64,000 nt of DNA from Rotaria socialis (Eukaryota > Rotifera > Eurotatoria > Philodinida > Philodinidae). Below are positions 49,907 to 62,467 of the stretch, one piece after another. The DNA lies in contig CAJNYU010000644.1 of assembly GCA_905331475.1 (NCBI GenBank), positions 64,139 to 128,138 on the forward strand, read 5' to 3'. The position numbers and the translations under genes are program-made. The notes below the pieces were generated by a model. It was given only the letters and a program-made list of their open reading frames with translations, was not told where the DNA came from and searched no databases. Numbering within the stretch: the first letter of the stretch is position 1; each line of letters starts with the position of its first letter.

Positions 49907-51607
49907 CGCGGAGAAGACACAAATGATATGCTCTTGGATTGCTTCTCCTATCATACTATCGATGTAACAAATATACTTAGTTTCCTTTATGGATAAATAA
50001 CTCCGATGGAATCTATTCTCAAAATACAATTCAGACAAAAATAATAAAATAATATGACTTTCCACTTTAAAAACTATTGTAGACGGTAGTTCAAATAAAA
50101 TTTATTTCTCGTCAATATTGACAAGTGAAGTTTTTAGCTGATATCAAACTCAAATTAATAAATTCTTAATACTTGTACAGCCGTAAACGATGACGTACTC
50201 CTGCTGTGTTGTTTCATTAGAAATGTCTCAGACTCTAATGGTTTACCAAGCAAAATGAAGAATAAGTATAACTTCTGTGAATGCAAAAGCAAAGGAGCAT
50301 ATTTTTTAAATCTTTGTTGACATTCGTTAATAGATAGGTGTCTTTGTTTTCTTTAATGAATCCTTTTCAATCGAGAGGCGTGTAAAACTGTTTTCGAGGC
50401 GTATTAACCTGCATCATTCATTCGTTTTTCTCGAGAGAAAAAGTCAACACTTATAAATCATTTTATTTTCAAGTTTGTTGTGTTGTATTTGTATTTCACT
50501 ATAGAAATTAAAAAAAAGATCATTTATAGTCATGTTTCGAATAGCTTGACAAAGTAAAGAAGAAAAAAAACAACATGACCAACCAAGTTTTCTCTAATCA
50601 TGAAAGATTTCTCGTTTGATCATCGAAAAGAATTCTTTTTTGAAACGTTTCAATTCTTATTGCTCATGCTACTATGGTCAAATTTAGGAGTAGTATCGAA
50701 ATTCAATTGAATACGTGAAGATAGAATTGAAAACGACTAATAACTTTAGAAGTCTTAAACCTATGCTAAAAACCTGATAGATGTCTCTGAATATTGCGAA
50801 CATTTTACAGGTAGTCGCTAAGCAAATAAACTCGAACAAATACAGAGAAAAATGGTAACTAAATGTTCTATTTACATACTAAAAACACTCTTGTTTCTCT
50901 TCTTCTGAAAATGTATGTAAATATATTTTAGTTAGAAACGTTCTGTTAACAAAAATAACCATCTACTAATGTTTTATATTAACCAGGAATGACAAAAATG
51001 TTGGATGTCCTTTTTTTAATTATTCAGTAGTAGAGGTAACGAAGCCATTAAAATTATGATCTTGATATATTGAATGTAAGATTTTCAAAAGATTCTATTT
51101 TTACTTAACATAAGATTAGATTTCGAGTTTGACAACGATTCAAGTTTTGATTTGAAGACCATCGTAATTTTTGTTTGTTTGTTGGTTGGTTGCATTATTC
51201 ATTCATCTCAACGATGGATCTATGTAATTTCTTCTTTTACGTTATAAACCAAAACAGAATGGATATTTTCATAATCTTAAAGTTGTTAGAATAGAATTTG
51301 TTTATTATTTTTTCGTTCGTTCTATTTGAGTTTTTATTGTGCGATACTTGAACAAACTCATAAATGGAGAATAGACGCACGTCTCATGAGTAGCAAAAAA
51401 AGTGCTGTTATTATAACAGGAGTGGCAAATTGAAATCATCAAACGTTTTCTTTTTTCGGTTGATTCGAATTCATTTTTATTTGAAGATTTTTTTCTTCGA
51501 TGCAATGACTGTCGTCGGTATCAATTATTATATATTTTTTGTTCAAACTTAAATAAACATTTGCCTCACTAAAGCACAAATATTTATTACCTGTTAAAAT
51601 TTGGAAA
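49907..51607. other. 1.7 kb AT-rich intergenic region
   Basis: No gene seen. The right edge should hold the promoter and 5' UTR of the TTLL gene. Confidence 0.4.
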
Positions 51608-54600
51608 ATGCCCGCTCCATCACGACGAAAACGAAATAGTTCAAGTGAATCAAGTAATGGTTTATCATCATCATCATCATCGTCAGATGATGAAGAGATT
51701 TCATCAACAAAATTAGGAAAATCAACAATGAATAGAATCAACGAATTAACACTTAAAGATGATGAAGATACTATTAGTTTTCAAGCGCCACTACCTGAAT
51801 ATTATGGTAAACTATTTTAGTTGTTTGATGAATATCAAATTTTGCTTTTTTTAAATCGCTTTACAGAAGAGCCAGGAGAATCAGATGATGACCGAAGAAT
51901 TTTATCAAGAGTTCTCGAATCATCGGCATCAGGTGTAATTAATAATGATAAAAAACACATAGAAAAAAAGAAACGAAAAAGGTTTTTGTTCATTAATATT
52001 TTATTTAGTAATTATTTATTTTGGAATGTTTGTCTAGACTCTATTTTATTTGTGTATCTATGTGTAAATATGAATGTGTACGACGAGCAGCAAAACGTCT
52101 TAATTTTCGTGAAGTTTCGGATGAAGATGACTGGAATGTTTATTGGACTGACACAAGTGTTGGAATTGAAAGAGTGGCACAAATGAAAAAATGGCAGGTT
52201 AGAAATTATATTTTATGAAATATCAGTGTTTTGCACTATTATATTCGTAGAAAATAAATCATTTTCCTGGTATGAGTGAAATATGTCGAAAAGATTCTTT
52301 AACAAGAAATATGTCAAGGATGTATAAAACCTTTCCAAAAGAATACGGCTTTTACCCCAGAGCTTGGTGTCTTCCAGCTGAGTACGTTATTAATTTGATT
52401 GTATCACAATTTTTTCATGTCTTTGTTTTCAATTCGTCATTGTTTATATAGTTATAGTGATTTTTCTAAATATTGTGCCGAGAAAAAAGGCAAAACATTT
52501 ATTTCTAAACCCGATGTTGGTTGTCAAGGGCGAGGAATATTTTTAACAAAAAATCCTGGAAGAGATATTAAGCCGTAAGATAAATAATTGATCAAATTTA
52601 TTGATTATTATTATTATCATTATTTAGAACTGACAATTTTGTTGTTCAAGTATACGTGAATCGGGTATGTATGAAAGAAAGACATTTATTTTCTATTCAG
52701 CATTCTTCTGAATTAAGTAAAATAGATTTATGTGAACATAGGAAGAAATTTGAAAAAAAAATGAAATAGTTGTTTATTATTTGACCATTGGTTTTAGTCA
52801 TCTCTGAATAAGTGTTAAATAGTTGTCAGTCTATTTATGTATAATTTCATTTAGCCTACAAAATATTTTCAGATAGTATCATTCACATTGTGCTGCAGTT
52901 GGATAGTTATTTTTTACTTTCATTTTCGTGATTATTCTAATCGTATCTCGACGCTTACAGATAAGAGAAGAGATTCTCTATTATTGATAGAGTTCTCGAA
53001 AAACTGGAGCTTTACATAATAACATATTTCAATCAAAGCATATGCTAATTATTTTCTAAATGGTAACTGCAAGCTGTTTTAGATTTATGTTTAAAAATGA
53101 TTTCTAGGCTTTGAAAACTTTCAAAATCGATGTGATTTACTGAAAATCATGTTGCCCTAATTATCATGAAATTAGATGAATTGAAAAATGCAAGTTTATT
53201 TCGAAGCTTTTTATGTTTCTGTGCAATAGAAACAGCAAAGCTCTGTGTTTGAAAATTCAGTTAATATAAGCATGAATGATCATTACAGATTGATTTGCCT
53301 GTAATCGAATTCAAGACCAATATTTTGAGACTCAACCTAAGACTATCTTTCAAATATATTTCTTATTTACGCTCGATGCCAATATATCATTGTTCATATC
53401 TCTTAACAGAAACATTCTATTGCATTTAGTGTACTGCACAGGAGTCCGAAACCCGATTCCGACTCCGACTCCGTCGAAGTCGGAATCGGAATGAAAAGAA
53501 AAAAAATTTAGGAGCCGGACTTGAAATCGGAATCGTGAAAAAATATTTTCCGGAGTCGGAGTCGGAGTAAAAAATGGCGCTGGACTCCGAAATTCGATTT
53601 CTACTGTAACGAAGCTAAAGTAGTAGAAGATGAAATAAATTTTTTGTGAGTTAATTTTTGAGCTATATTACAACAAAGATCGCATCATCTGACTTTCACT
53701 TAGATAGACGTTTATTCATGAGTATATTGTATAATAAACAAAGATATGCTAATTTTAACTTATAATAAATAAATCTTAAGCAAAAAAATGGCACAAGAAA
53801 AATATTGACATTAACCACTAGTATAAAAAAAATAGACTAATCAAGAATATTCTCTTTATTATAATCATTGAAAGTATCGTCGACATCGATACATAATTGT
53901 TTAGGAGCTGTACAGGTGGATTCTTCAGAAGATACTGTTGTTATCGATAGCATTGATGATATTCGTTCCTTAGTAATTCGTTTACTCGTATATCCTTTCA
54001 GAATATCAAACATTTGATATGAATTAGATGTCACTAAGCTGCAAAAAAAGGTCGGGTTTTTCCGGAGTCGGAATCGGATTCCGGAAAAATTTACCGTCGA
54101 AGTCGGAGTTGGAATCGGAATCGAAAAAAAATTTTCTTCGGAGTCGGAGTTGGAAGCGGAATTGAAAAGAAAAATTTTTCGGAATCGGGTCGGGTTTAGG
54201 AATCAAAATGTACGACTCCGCTGATCTCTAATTGCATTACTTGATTTTTCTATTCTGTGCTAGTTATTTTGTTTTCGTAAAAAGTACCAAGACAAATTTC
54301 TAGCAATGATGGATCAAGTGAACCATTATTTGATTTAAGTTTTGTTTTACATAATCGGATGGGTCTCCTACAAATTTTAAAACAGTTTATAAATACAATT
54401 TTCTATTGTTTTAGCCATTTTTAATCGATGGTTATAAATTTGATTTACGTGTATATGTTGCTGTAACATCGTGTGATCCATTTCGAGTATTTGTCTATAA
54501 AGATGGCCTCGCTCGTTTCACAACTCAACACTACGAAGAACCATCAACTAACAATTGTGTATGTTGAATTTATTTCAAAGGATATGGAAAAGCATATTTC

Positions 54601-57163
54601 ATCATCTATTTTTTTGTCTTTTCTTGTTTTTAGAAAGATATCTTTATGCATTTAACAAATTACGCTATTCAAAAGCGTTCAGACGATTTTATCCGCGATG
54701 AGGATACCGGTACTAAACGGTAATTCTCAACACATAAAATAAGAATACATTGAAAATTAAGTCTAATTCTTCTAGTCGAATAACAACAATCAATCGTTGG
54801 TTAATTGAACATGGCTATGATATAGCTAAATTATGGACAGAAATTGATGATGTTATTATAAAAGTTCTTATATCAGCGCATCCTATTCTTAAACATAATT
54901 ACCGTGCTTGTTTTCCAAATCATTATCGTGGTAGTGCTTGTTTTGAAATTCTTGGTTTTGATATATTAATTGATCGAAAGCTCAAACCATATGTTCTCGA
55001 GGTATGAATACAAAACACATGATCCTCGTGACTTAGTCTGCCATCTCAAAACAACCCATTATCTATCTAGTTTTGTTGGAAACATTCTTACTCATCAAAT
55101 AGTAATTTGAATTTATAAATAATATTTGATGAGTAAGAATTGGTTTCAATAAAACTAGATAAAGAATGTGTTGATCTTAGATGATTGACAATAGCTGCAC
55201 TTTGCGAGATATTTTTTGCGAAAGAAAAACTTAAATATTTAATTAAATTTTTGTTAGGTAAATCATTCTCCAAGTTTCACAACAGACTCTAAATTAGATC
55301 GTGAAATAAAAGATGCACTTATATATGATACTCTACTTTTGATGAATATGCCAGCTGCAGATAAGCGACGATTCATAGAAGAAGAAAAGAAACGTGTCAA
55401 AGACAGATTATTTCAGCGAATAAATAAAAAAGATAAATATCGTGAAGAACAAGAAGATCTAGCTCAACGATGGCAAAAAGAAATTGAAAAATGGGAAGAC
55501 GATCATATTGGAAATTATAGGAGAATTTATCCAACACCTGAAGCAATACCAAAATATGAGAAATATTTTACACAATCAGGTACACTTTATTCAGAAACAG
55601 CAGCTTCAAAAGCAAGAATTGAACAAGCAAAGTAATTCACGAAATTAATTATTTTTACGTTTAACTAAAAAAGTAGTTATTTAACTTATTCTTTCGTTTT
55701 TAGAGTCCAAATGGATGAACTACAAAAAAAACAAGATAAATTAAATGCATTTAAAAGTGGAAAATCATCTTCGAACACAACAACAAATAATTCAAAAGAA
55801 TTCTACGGTGAAAGTTCAACAAAACGATCTTTACCCATTATTAAATCATCTAGAAGTTCATCATTTAATCGAACACCTTTAAAACGTCTTACAAATGTAA
55901 ATACTTTACTTTTGATCATCTTCAATCAATCAGTCAATATATATATATAATTTATTCTTTTAGAATGCTCATATGTCGACTCCAACAACTCAACTTTGTA
56001 CTGATCCAACAAAACCTATTGAAATTGATGAAACTGAAGAGTTAGAACGAATGTTATCACTTAAACATCGAGAAACACTTATTCGAGGAATGGGTAAAAA
56101 CAAAAACTTTCGAATACTAATTATTATTGTAGCTAATCATTTTTAACTATAAAGGTATTGTTGATATGTGTCATCGAATGCTATTTGGTACACCCGGCAC
56201 AATGGCTAACTTGCAATTGAAAAGTAATGGAATTACACAATTACAAGGACAATGCCAAAGCACAGTGAGTATTCGATTATCTCTTGTAATCGTAAAACAG
56301 AATTAATTATTTAAAACTATATAGTTACACATTTTATAATTCAGACTCGAGGTTTTTTATGTGCATCATTCAATTGAAAAAAACAATAGTGAAATATATT
56401 AAGTTTCGCTGAGTTCAATGAAGCATCTAATGATTCGTCGTTAATAAATAATATAGATAGTATTTTCTTTGTGCCAAACAAAATGAGTAATATTTTATTT
56501 TTTCTGTAGTTCTCTTATGTAAGCGTATCTAGTCATTTTATTTTATTATCTATCGATACAGCTAGCTGAAAAGGCTAGACCTCTGATTTTCCATTATTGA
56601 ATTATCATTAAAAAGATGTGCTTTTCTTTTTCTTTTCTTCTTTTTTTCAGACGAATATTGATGTAAATGATCTATCACAAAATCTTTCTCTTCTTCAATA
56701 TGTTGGTTCAAAACTACCTCATGGCCATTTAAATCGGTATCATTCAAATAATACTGCATCAGCTCAAGCACTTCAACAATATTTTAGCAACCAACAACAT
56801 CAATCACAACCAAAACATGAAGTTCGTCCTACACGAACTGTTCAAATATTTGATGAAAAATTTGGCAATGTTTGTTGACTAAAACTAAAACAAAAATAAT
56901 TAGTTTTGTATATTAATCTATTCTTGTTTATGATATAGATGGTTCCGTCTCAAAATGGATCAAGAAATGGTCGTTATCAACAAATTATACGTTCGCCAGA
57001 TCCACAAAGTCGTTTTTTTGTTCAAACAAATGTCATGCCACAAATCTCAGCTAATATTTTGCCTAATACAAATATGATTACAAATAATTCATCCTTTGAT
57101 TTATCAATAAGAACTAAAAGTGCGACCGGCATGACACGACAACGCACAGGTCTGTTAGGTTAA
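51608..57163 (+). CDS. TTLL6: Tubulin polyglutamylase, TTLL6/TTLL13 type
   Basis: Fifteen exons join in frame to 823 residues: 51608-51806, 51867-51981, 52038-52197, 52251-52381, 52452-52574, 52628-52664, 54415-54558, 54634-54719, 54776-55001, 55258-55631, 55704-55896, 55964-56093, 56155-56264, 56651-56869, 56939-57163. A Ser/Asp-rich head precedes the TTL core. Visible family marks are CKYECVRRAAKRLNFREVSD, DDWNVYWTD, KINHFPGMSEICRKD, PRAWCLPADY, the ATP-grasp SKPDVGCQGRGIFL, FDLRVYVAVTSCDP, MHLTNYAIQK, LISAHPILKHNYRACFP, SACFEILGFDILID and VLEVNHSPSF (ATP/Mg site). A basic region after the core fits the microtubule-binding domain of elongating glutamylases. The enzyme adds glutamate chains to alpha/beta-tubulin tails in cilia. 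TTLL6 and TTLL13 cannot be told apart here. The 3' end may instead splice from 57149 to 57382-57449 (RKRVKNDRRRRLSQE). Confidence 0.93.
53427..54230. mobile_element. 804 bp hAT-like element with TCCGACTCCGA arrays, inside TTLL intron 6
   Basis: An exact 8-bp direct repeat, ATTGCATT, flanks it (53419-53426 and 54231-54238). The left end TAGTGTACTGCACAGGAGTC and right end (minus strand) TAGAGATCAGCGGAGTC are similar, and hAT ends often start with TAG/CAG. Each end region of about 160 bases is an array of degenerate TCCGACTCCGA / GGAGTCGGAATCGG words in both orientations. The AT-rich core (about 53600-54045) has a minus-strand 65-codon frame (53837-54034) that resembles nothing known. Because it lies in an intron, it explains why this intron is 1.75 kb while its neighbours are 50-75 bp, apart from the 0.2-0.4 kb introns 9 and 13. 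Confidence 0.75.
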
Positions 57164-60028
57164 AATGGACTTTCATTTACTTACTTATCTTCAACTTTAC
57201 ACATTTTCTTCTTCTCCTTGTTCTTTACCTTATTACACATGCACTCATGCATCAAAATCGATTCTGCAGAAACCGGTAAGCTAATTGATTCGTTTATTTA
57301 TGAAGATACTGGTTTGAGTGATCCATTCCTTTTTGAATGTATCTGTAGTGGTTTTGAGTTACTTGTGGTTTATTCTTTCAGATACTATGGAAGGATTACA
57401 ACGAAAAAGAGTGAAAAATGATAGGAGAAGAAGATTGAGTCAAGAATAACTGATGAACAGCAATTGAACGAGGGTATTTATACGTGTGCGCGACAGAGAG
57501 AGAGAAAGAGGACAACGAAAGAAAGAGAATAATGATAAAGAGAGGTACTTCTCCCAGCGATGAGTGTATAACAGGTGAATCGATCGCAGTATTTTGTGAG
57601 GATAGTTCAAAAGTCTCTAAATTAAAATTTGAACTGGCCTTTTGATCATCAAAATAGAGCAAATATTTTTGCTGGAACAGTTGTTATAACCATGATTTGT
57701 AATTTGGTCACAACAGAAATCAGATCAAGAATCTTGTGTCAAAATTATTTTCTCTTGAATAACAGTTAAGATGAATAAAATGTAGGAAAGTTGCTATAAT
57801 TTTATCGAAAAAACCTATCTGTTTTAATCTTTTTTTGTGGCTGCTGTAGGACACAAATCCTAATGATAAATTCAAAACTAGCAGTGAATCATTCCGCATA
57901 GATCTCCCTGTAGTTCGTACAAAAAAAAAACGTTTTAAAAGCTCTCAACAAATATTAATCTATAAAAGATAAGTTATTCAATAATAATTTCCTCATGTTT
58001 TCTAGTAATAAAAATGGCATGAAGTAGTGCACCCTAATATAGAAGATAATATTCTTTGCTGAAAATAATGAGTTGCTAAAGTTTTTAGAATTTCAACAAA
58101 CCTATGGATAAATGTACTCTATTTGTACTACATTAACGTTTCGCAGCTACATATTCAGAAATGATTTGCTTAATTCAATATATGTGAGCTGACTGTTGCA
58201 AAATTTAAACCGATGATGACACGACCAAATGTCATCGTATTTAAATTTCATTTTTTGTCATGATTATTATTTTCATTTAATTTCCAATAAGCAGTTTAGC
58301 AGATCTACTAAAAAATCTTGTCCAAATAAAAATCTCTTTCTGAATTAACATCTATATAAAATTCACTGAAATTTCAAATAGCTTCGCGTCAGAGACACGT
58401 GCATCACAACAATAGTAAACTTTTCAACTAGTAATTAGTGAGGCCTCTATAATAAAAAGAACAAGTTCGTTCATTATTCTCCCTAATTACAATAAATCTT
58501 GCAACAATTTCAGTTCTTTTAAAAACTTTCTATAAGATGATAGTCCAGTATTCCGTTTTTAGACTTCAATAAGTAGATATGAGTTCAAGTTTTATCAAAT
58601 TTTCTATTTTTATTTATTAGAGAGTGTTCAACAAAAACTTATTCAATAGTAATTACAAATTTTTTCCTTTGCGTTTATTTCCTCTGACTCGTAAACCAGT
58701 TTTGTACGAACTAGATATCATAAATAAACGAAAATAAAAAAGTATTTCATTTACATAAAAAATTATCATTATTATTTTCTTTAGGCAGTTTCTATTTGAT
58801 CTCATATGATTTCAACAGTATTAGGAATTGTCTTTCAGAAAACGACATTTCTGCAAATGGACGATCAATATTAATTGGAAATCGATTGAATTCTTTGTAT
58901 GGTCTTCCAATGTTTGAACAATCTCAATGATCCGATTTAGATGAATTTTTTTAAAGTGACAAACCTATTCTATAATCAATATCAGTATGAGATCGAAAAA
59001 TAAGTTCTGTTTGTTTGCTTGCTTTTGAGACAGTGTTTTACACCCGGTTTTTATGATTCGTTTTTTTCAATTTTTAGTTTATTTTCATTCTCACATATTT
59101 ATGTCCAAGTGTGTCTTGTAGATAGATAATGATTTACTTTTTCTCATGTTCGTACATGCAGATTTTCTTTTGTGAATGTGTGTGCAAAATGACATCTGCT
59201 TTTTCGGGTATTTAACTTACTGAAAGAATATTTTTGTTATCGAATCGTAAGAAAAATACACATGTGTTCAAAAGTTTCTCTTTAAAGAATAAACAAATCG
59301 TTTTTTAAAAGTTTCTAGTGATTATTTTTTAATATATTTTCACAATGTAAATAAAATAGAATTTTCGTACAAAACACCAGCGATACAAAATCATGATGCT
59401 TCTCATTCTAAATGTTTTTCATTCAACAAAGATTTAAATTATTGAAATAGTTTTGATTACATTAGAGATTGTTTTGATAAAACCAAGTTGACATTTTTAT
59501 AATCAAACGAAAAAATCGAAATCGTGAACTGGGCCTGAGTTGAGTTGTTAGTGAATTCCTTTAATTGTTCAAAACTTTCCAGTACGAAATTGCTTGAAAT
59601 CAATGAATGGCTTTATTTACGCAGTGATTTCATATAATCGATAAGTTTAATCACGATGTGTAAAGCTTATTTCACATGAAATTTTAAATGGGTAGAACAT
59701 CATGAATTCAGTAATGAAATAAATGTAACAACACACTGCTGGATGAGTAGCTCTTAGTATAGAAAAGAGGTATGAATCTAGCACTATTGCCTTAGTGAAT
59801 TGAATAAAAATCAGTCTGAAAAAGATTTGTGCCTGAAAAAAATGTCATTAATTTGACAAACTCTAAAAATCGCAACGTTTTCCCCTATCGTCATATTCTC
59901 TAATAAATCATTTCATTACAACAAGGTAGCCGATATAGTCGCAGAAAATTAGCAAACAGTCCATATTACTCTGTTATCAATTATAAATAGAAAAAAAAAA
60001 GAATATTTTAATCAGTTTCGATTTTTAT
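57164..60028. other. 2.9 kb AT-rich intergenic region
   Basis: The first part holds possible alternative 3' exons of the TTLL gene (57382-57449). An orphan exon-like piece at 58839-58930 is preceded by TCTTTCAG and reads NDISANGRSILIGNRLNSLY ... FEQSQ to a stop. I cannot attach it to a gene. The rest is AT-rich with no features. Confidence 0.35.
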
Positions 60029-62391
60029 TTAAACTTTTATTTTTTTCGTCTGATCATCTGACGATTCATTTTTTCTTTTACTTATATTTGTCATACATTG
60101 ATTGGCTAAATGACATACATTGCAATTATTACAATGTACTCTTTCAGCTTTAACACAACGTTTACACAATGAACAATGTTTGTAAGGTAAACCATCTTTC
60201 GACGTACATGATTGACATTCAAAGCAATGTTGATTTGTTAATAATGTATAAAGATCACATTCGAAACAATATTTATAATTAACATCATCTAATGGTGGAA
60301 ATTTTGATCGAGATATATCAGTAAACATACGAACAGGTGAACCTTTTCTACCACGACATAAATTTAATGTTGATATTGATGAATATTCAATTTTATAATC
60401 AAGCATTTTCAAATTTGGAAATGCGTCAATAATCCATTTTTCAAGAAAATATGGATTAAAGAGAATTATATCTCGATTAATATCAGACAATTGAAATAAT
60501 TTTTCAATTGAATAAGATAATGCACGATGAAAACCACCAAACGGTGGATCAATAACAATCAAACAGTTTTTAATTGTTTTAAGAAATTTTTCTTGAAAAT
60601 ATTTTTTCTTTGAAAATATATGTCCATTAAACATATTATAGATAAGCATTTGTTTAGTAGAATAAAATGAACAAAGACGATAATCATAATCAAGCAGATA
60701 TGTTTGAATACTTTTTGTCGAACTAGAACGATGAAGATTTTCGAAAATAGTTGGACAGCCAATACAAATTACACTATCCCAGGAATTTTTTGAAATAATT
60801 TCATTGATAAGATAATCGATAAATGTTTGAGAAAAGAAAAATTGTGCATTAGTACGTTTCTTTTCAAGTGGTTGAAGAACATATTGACATGGTTGTCGTA
60901 ATTGTTGCCGATTCAAAGATTCCGTACATTCATGATCGATATGATTGGATTGTTTTTTTTCGGAAAACAATATCGAACAAGTATAACAATAATAACTAAA
61001 AAACAAAAAAGATACAACATTTTATTTAAACAATCATAATTGCTATAGAAAATTCAAGAACAAGAGCTATTGTAATGTTCTTCTCACTAAGCCAATACTC
61101 AGTCGAGTTAAAACATTGAAAAATACATTATTCTCAGAATGATTATTTGAACTATTTTTTGTAGGATAAATTGAAGGTGTGAATGTTATGAAGTTGTGAA
61201 CAAACAAACAGAGTTCTACTTTCTTTAAAGATTAGGTGTACTCAATAATGAAATTTTGTCTGATTACGAATGTGGGTTTTTGAGGAAAAAACTCAGAGAA
61301 CAAAGATTTTCAAATAGTCAAGCTGATTTTTCGTGAATCCTTAGTCGTTCACAATGTTAGTAAAATTCGAAAGGAGAAAAATAAACATGTGCCTCTCAAG
61401 ATATTGAGTCTGAAGAAAAAGCTTCTTTTCTTTATCTGATTTGAAGAAACATAAGCTGCATTTAAAAAAAGAATATTTCTAGAACTAGCATCTTATTGGA
61501 ACTGAAAAACATTCATAGGGGAACCGAATGTCAGATCATACTTCTACCAATAGATATTTCCTTTCATATCTTGCACGCATTCTGAAAAACTACTAAAATA
61601 ACTAGAAATCTAGAAATGAAGTTTCAGCCACTGAGATCTAGATCTAAACTTTCTCGTCAGATCACCAAGAGAATACTCTCTAAAATGATTTTATTTCTTC
61701 TTTCAAAGCCTTAAGTGAACTTTTTCTCGACATACTACATGAGAACTGTTTTGAATAGCAGAAATCGTATTAACTTTTGATCAGTCGCCAAACATTAAGC
61801 ATACAAACAAATTTCTCTTGATATTCTTAAAAATATGTGAAAACAAACGTTTATCTTGGAACTCGATAGGATCTATCCGAAACGATTTGAATCTTTTCTT
61901 CTTAAATGCTTTGAGAATAGCTGACTTCAACTAATCGTCAAGCAAAAGTTCTAATATTATTACATATGTATGTACTGCAAACGATTATTAAAAATAATCA
62001 CTATTGTCTAAAATAGTATTTTCATATTTAGTATCTATTCGTGCTCTTTTCAATGATTGTTTCAAATAAATGAGAAAATAAACTGTGCGAATGGTATAGC
62101 TTACATATTGAGTTTCTTATTAAAGATTTTTCTCTTTTTTTGTAATGTTTGAATATGTTTTTTAAATCTTTCATATTCTCTTTGATTTTGTTGAATCATT
62201 TTTTTTGAGCCTTTTTCATTTCTTTCGTCATATGGAATGAAAATATCACATTCTTGACGATCTCGACAAGCTGAACAAGCAAAAAACTTAGATGTTGATG
62301 AATGAAATAATAATGTTGGACCATGTACACATTTTGGATGATTTATTTCAATATTTTCAGAAAAATCAATTTCAATCGAAGCTTTAGTCAT
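60029..62391 (-). CDS. ZCCHC4: rRNA N6-adenosine methyltransferase ZCCHC4
   Basis: Two exons, 62391-62105 and 60995-60029, join in phase across a 1,109-bp intron to 417 residues (the human protein is about 510). The N-terminal GRF-type zinc finger is HPKCVHGPTLLF ... FFACSACRDRQECDIF. A C2H2-like finger follows (YCYTCSILFS ... NHIDHEC). The methyltransferase domain has the catalytic DPPF of m6A enzymes (IVIDPPFGGFHRALSYSIEK) and upstream SAM-fold segments. The C-terminus is Cys/His-rich: YKYCFECDLYTLLTNQHCFE, then HCSLCKRCVKAERVHCNNC and a CCHC-type NNCNVCHLANQC. It ends in a basic tail (TKKIKV). The family methylates one adenosine of 28S rRNA in the nucleolus. The start codon follows the P450 stop by 76 bp, so its promoter must be very short or shared. 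Its intron is the largest here without a visible repeat. Confidence 0.92.
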
Positions 62392-62467
62392 TCTATCTAA
62401 AAACAAATCAAAAATATTCAAAAATTTGAAAATACAGAAAAAATAAAATTGTAAATTTAGTTTTGAT

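Noticed and set aside
51439-51741. Minus-strand acidic frame with poly-Asp
   Set aside because: Antisense shadow of the Ser-rich first exon of the TTLL gene.
58839-58930. Orphan last-exon-like segment
   Set aside because: Good acceptor and coding look, but no gene to attach it to within the window.
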